Source: Rhabdobacter roseus (GTDB taxonomy: Bacteria; Bacteroidota; Bacteroidia; Cytophagales; Spirosomataceae). From it: a DNA stretch of 64,000 nt. Where the stretch lies: positions 186,001 to 250,000 of the forward strand of contig NZ_JACHGF010000006.1 in the NCBI RefSeq assembly GCF_014202275.1, given 5' to 3'. Positions within the stretch are counted from its first letter, which is position 1; each line of letters starts with the position of its first letter. Of this stretch, positions 62,414-64,000 are shown piece by piece. The position numbers were made by a program, and so were the translations under genes. The notes beneath the pieces were generated by a model. That model ran no database searches. It worked only from the letters and a program-made list of their open reading frames with translations, and was not told the DNA's origin.

Positions 62414-63904
62414 TTACTTCCCCACACTAGCGGCCTCAAAGCAATACACGTTCAGATTGGTGCTGGCGAAGATGCGGCCCTTCTGGCTGCCCTGGGCGGG
62501 CAGGCCCGTTACAAAGCCCATAAACCAGGATTGGGGCTGGTTTTCGGTGTAGACATCCGGGCATTGGAGCTGCCACAGCAGCTTACCGGTAGCTACTTCC
62601 ACGGCCAGCAGATCTTGACTGGCGATGTAGTATACGACCCCATCCTGGTAGTGCAGGCGGCTGGCGATACCGCTGGATTTCTGAGTCCACAGGACGTTTC
62701 CCGTCTGTGGGTCGAGGCAGTAAAGGGTAGCATTCATGCCGTTAGCCAGCAGTTTGCCTTCCACCAGGATTAGGTCACTGATGAAGCCAGCGGGGGTAAC
62801 GCGTTGCATCCACCGGCGCTGGCCGGTGAATAGATCGAAGCAACCTACCCAGCGAAGGATCTGGAAAAACACTTTATCTCCTTGGATAACAGCAGAGCCG
62901 CCCACGCCCGATTCATCCTGGTTAACCAGCGGCTTCTGCTCGTAAACCCAGTGGCGCTGGCTAAGGTTATACAGACTCAGGTACCCCGATAGGTCCGCCG
63001 CAAATTCGGGGCGGGGGTCGGGCAGGCTGTAGCTGACCAGCAGCAGGGTATCGCTTTGGTGGGTGAAGACCGAAAGGTGGTGGCCGATGGCGTGCAGGTC
63101 GACCCCGCTGGGGTCGTGAATAACCTGCCCGGGCAGGGTAGCCAGCTTGGCCAGGGGGCGGATCTCGCCGGTGAGCATATCGCCCTGGTAGACATACTCC
63201 TCAAGGCGGTCTTGCTGGCGCAGCTCGGCGGGGGTACCCGTGAAGTAGAAGTGGGGGCCGTAGCCGGTGGTGGTGATGACGCGGCTAATGCCCAGGGGCC
63301 ACTGCTTGCGCCAGCGGGTTTGTCCGGTTTCCTGGTCGATGCAGTAGGCGCGGGGGCCGTAGTTGTAGAGCAGTAGGTTCTGGTGGGCGTAGATACTATA
63401 CTGGAATATCGTGGCTCCTTCGTTGGGTTGGAAGCGGTCGCTCCAGACCCAGTGGTTCTGTCCGGTTTCGAGGTCCTTGAAGCAGAGGTTGTCAGCCGTG
63501 GGGAGGGGAGCCGTGCGCTGGGCGGTGAGCAGGTAGCGCTGCTGGTAGATGTGCCGGGCGTGCATGGTGGTAGTAAAGCCACCATCCAGGCTGATGGAGG
63601 ACTTCCATAGATGGGGCAGACGGGTAACCACCCCCTGCTCGTTGACGATCAGGGAGTGGTCGGGCTGCTGACAGCTTAGAGAGACGTAGCTTATTAACAG
63701 TACCGTAAGAAGTACCTTCAGATAAGTACCTGGCCAGGTAAGGTTGGCGAGAGCAGACGAGCAGGGAAAAGGTACCTGGCAGGATGAATATTCACTCTCC
63801 CAGGCGCAGTAGGTACTTTGGCTGACGCCCATGTAATCGGCTACTTCGGCTTGGGATAGGCGTTGTTTTTTACGAAGTCTGAGTAGAATGGCTCCTAGCT
63901 TCAT
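62414..63904 (-). CDS. XRE-type HTH joined to a PQQ-like beta-propeller through a hydrophobic segment
   Basis: One open frame of 496 residues. Residues 1-37 begin an XRE/Cro helix-turn-helix (LRLRKKQRLSQAEVADYMG, VSQSTYCAWESE) that is cut short after the recognition helix. After a spacer of about 25 low-information residues comes a hydrophobic segment 63-77 ending in Cys78 (VLLTVLLISYVSLSC), then a PQQ-type propeller with blades of the form C(I/L)D-x-x-TG-x-x-x-W (YCIDQETGQTRW, YCLDPQTGNVLW). Either it is a ToxR-like membrane regulator with a periplasmic sensor, or a lipoprotein whose start is the CTG at 63721. No ATG, GTG or TTG lies between. Confidence 0.6.
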   Translation of the reverse strand: MKLGAILLRLRKKQRLSQAEVADYMGVSQSTYCAWESEYSSCQVPFPCSSALANLTWPGTYLKVLLTVLLISYVSLSCQQPDHSLIVNEQGVVTRLPHLWKSSISLDGGFTTTMHARHIYQQRYLLTAQRTAPLPTADNLCFKDLETGQNHWVWSDRFQPNEGATIFQYSIYAHQNLLLYNYGPRAYCIDQETGQTRWRKQWPLGISRVITTTGYGPHFYFTGTPAELRQQDRLEEYVYQGDMLTGEIRPLAKLATLPGQVIHDPSGVDLHAIGHHLSVFTHQSDTLLLVSYSLPDPRPEFAADLSGYLSLYNLSQRHWVYEQKPLVNQDESGVGGSAVIQGDKVFFQILRWVGCFDLFTGQRRWMQRVTPAGFISDLILVEGKLLANGMNATLYCLDPQTGNVLWTQKSSGIASRLHYQDGVVYYIASQDLLAVEVATGKLLWQLQCPDVYTENQPQSWFMGFVTGLPAQGSQKGRIFASTNLNVYCFEAASVGK

Positions 63905-64000
63905 GTATTATGGTGTGGTTTAGGATGACTAGCAAGTACCCTAAGTTACTTATTTCTTCAAAAAAGTACAAAACCCTTTAGAAAATTTTACCGATTACCT
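63905..64000. other. window edge, no gene supported
   Basis: 96 bp upstream of the HTH frame, AT-rich with one AAGTACC. Any promoter for the minus-strand gene would lie here; none was assigned. Confidence 0.4.

Noticed and set aside
1-64000. CRISPR arrays, tRNA, rRNA and insertion sequences
   Set aside because: Looked for regularly spaced repeats, cloverleaf sequences and transposase motifs; none was seen.
1-64000. GTAC motif as a restriction-modification target
   Set aside because: Targets of an active restriction system are usually avoided, but GTAC is enriched; no methylase or nuclease gene of that type is in the window.

Overview
The window reads as chromosome of a free-living Bacteroidota, most likely a Cytophagales/Spirosomataceae-type organism; genus cannot be fixed by eye. 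Reasons: two SusC/SusD pairs, a FecR anti-sigma paired with an ECF sigma factor, type IX secretion C-terminal domains, DUF4974, DUF6089 and UnbV proteins, Bacteroidota-type -7 boxes (TAnnTTTG), few Shine-Dalgarno sites, and coding DNA of roughly 55-60% GC. No rRNA, tRNA, CRISPR array or intact insertion sequence was seen.

Layout. 1-5.3 kb: dihydrofolate reductase, then a PadR regulator with a large PspC/DUF2807 membrane protein and a second DUF2807 protein, then an ECF sigma factor. 5.4-7 kb: outer-membrane protein and thioesterase. 7.3-14.6 kb: a complete trans-envelope signalling and uptake locus (ECF sigma, FecR, STN-bearing SusC, SusD). 14.7-17.4 kb: DUF2064 transferase, RidA, glutamyl-tRNA synthetase, followed by a composite palindromic element. 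17.7-24 kb: OmpA-like protein, TonB-dependent receptor plus secreted nucleoside hydrolase, small envelope protein. 24.2-31.7 kb: rRNA/tRNA methyltransferase, histone-H1-like protein, cupin, lamin-tail/T9SS protein, HD hydrolase, and a transporter-HEAT-cyclic-nucleotide-domain protein. 31.8-40.5 kb (minus strand): second SusC/SusD pair and a large UnbV/FG-GAP lipoprotein. 40.8-47.6 kb: PgeF, lectin/T9SS protein, nuclease-phosphatase family protein, metallophosphoesterase, small membrane protein, sugar kinase. 47.6-48.5 kb: AT-richer island with an antitoxin and a broken VapC toxin. 48.5-55.4 kb: GH92 enzyme and two hybrid histidine kinases. 55.4-64 kb: tandem PfpI proteins, two CHRD lipoproteins, ClpB, an esterase, and an unusual HTH/PQQ-propeller reading frame.

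The strongest unexplained signal is a highly iterated 7-mer, AAGTACC/GGTACTT (core GTAC), found about twice per kb on both strands, in genes (all three codon phases) and between them, and often as the paired arms of intergenic hairpins. It is absent from the toxin-antitoxin island, which makes it useful as a marker of native versus acquired DNA. Other points of note are a GH92 enzyme whose general-acid Glu is Gln (known from mannose-1-phosphate-specific members), the HTH-hydrophobic segment-propeller reading frame, and the toxin-deleted TA module.
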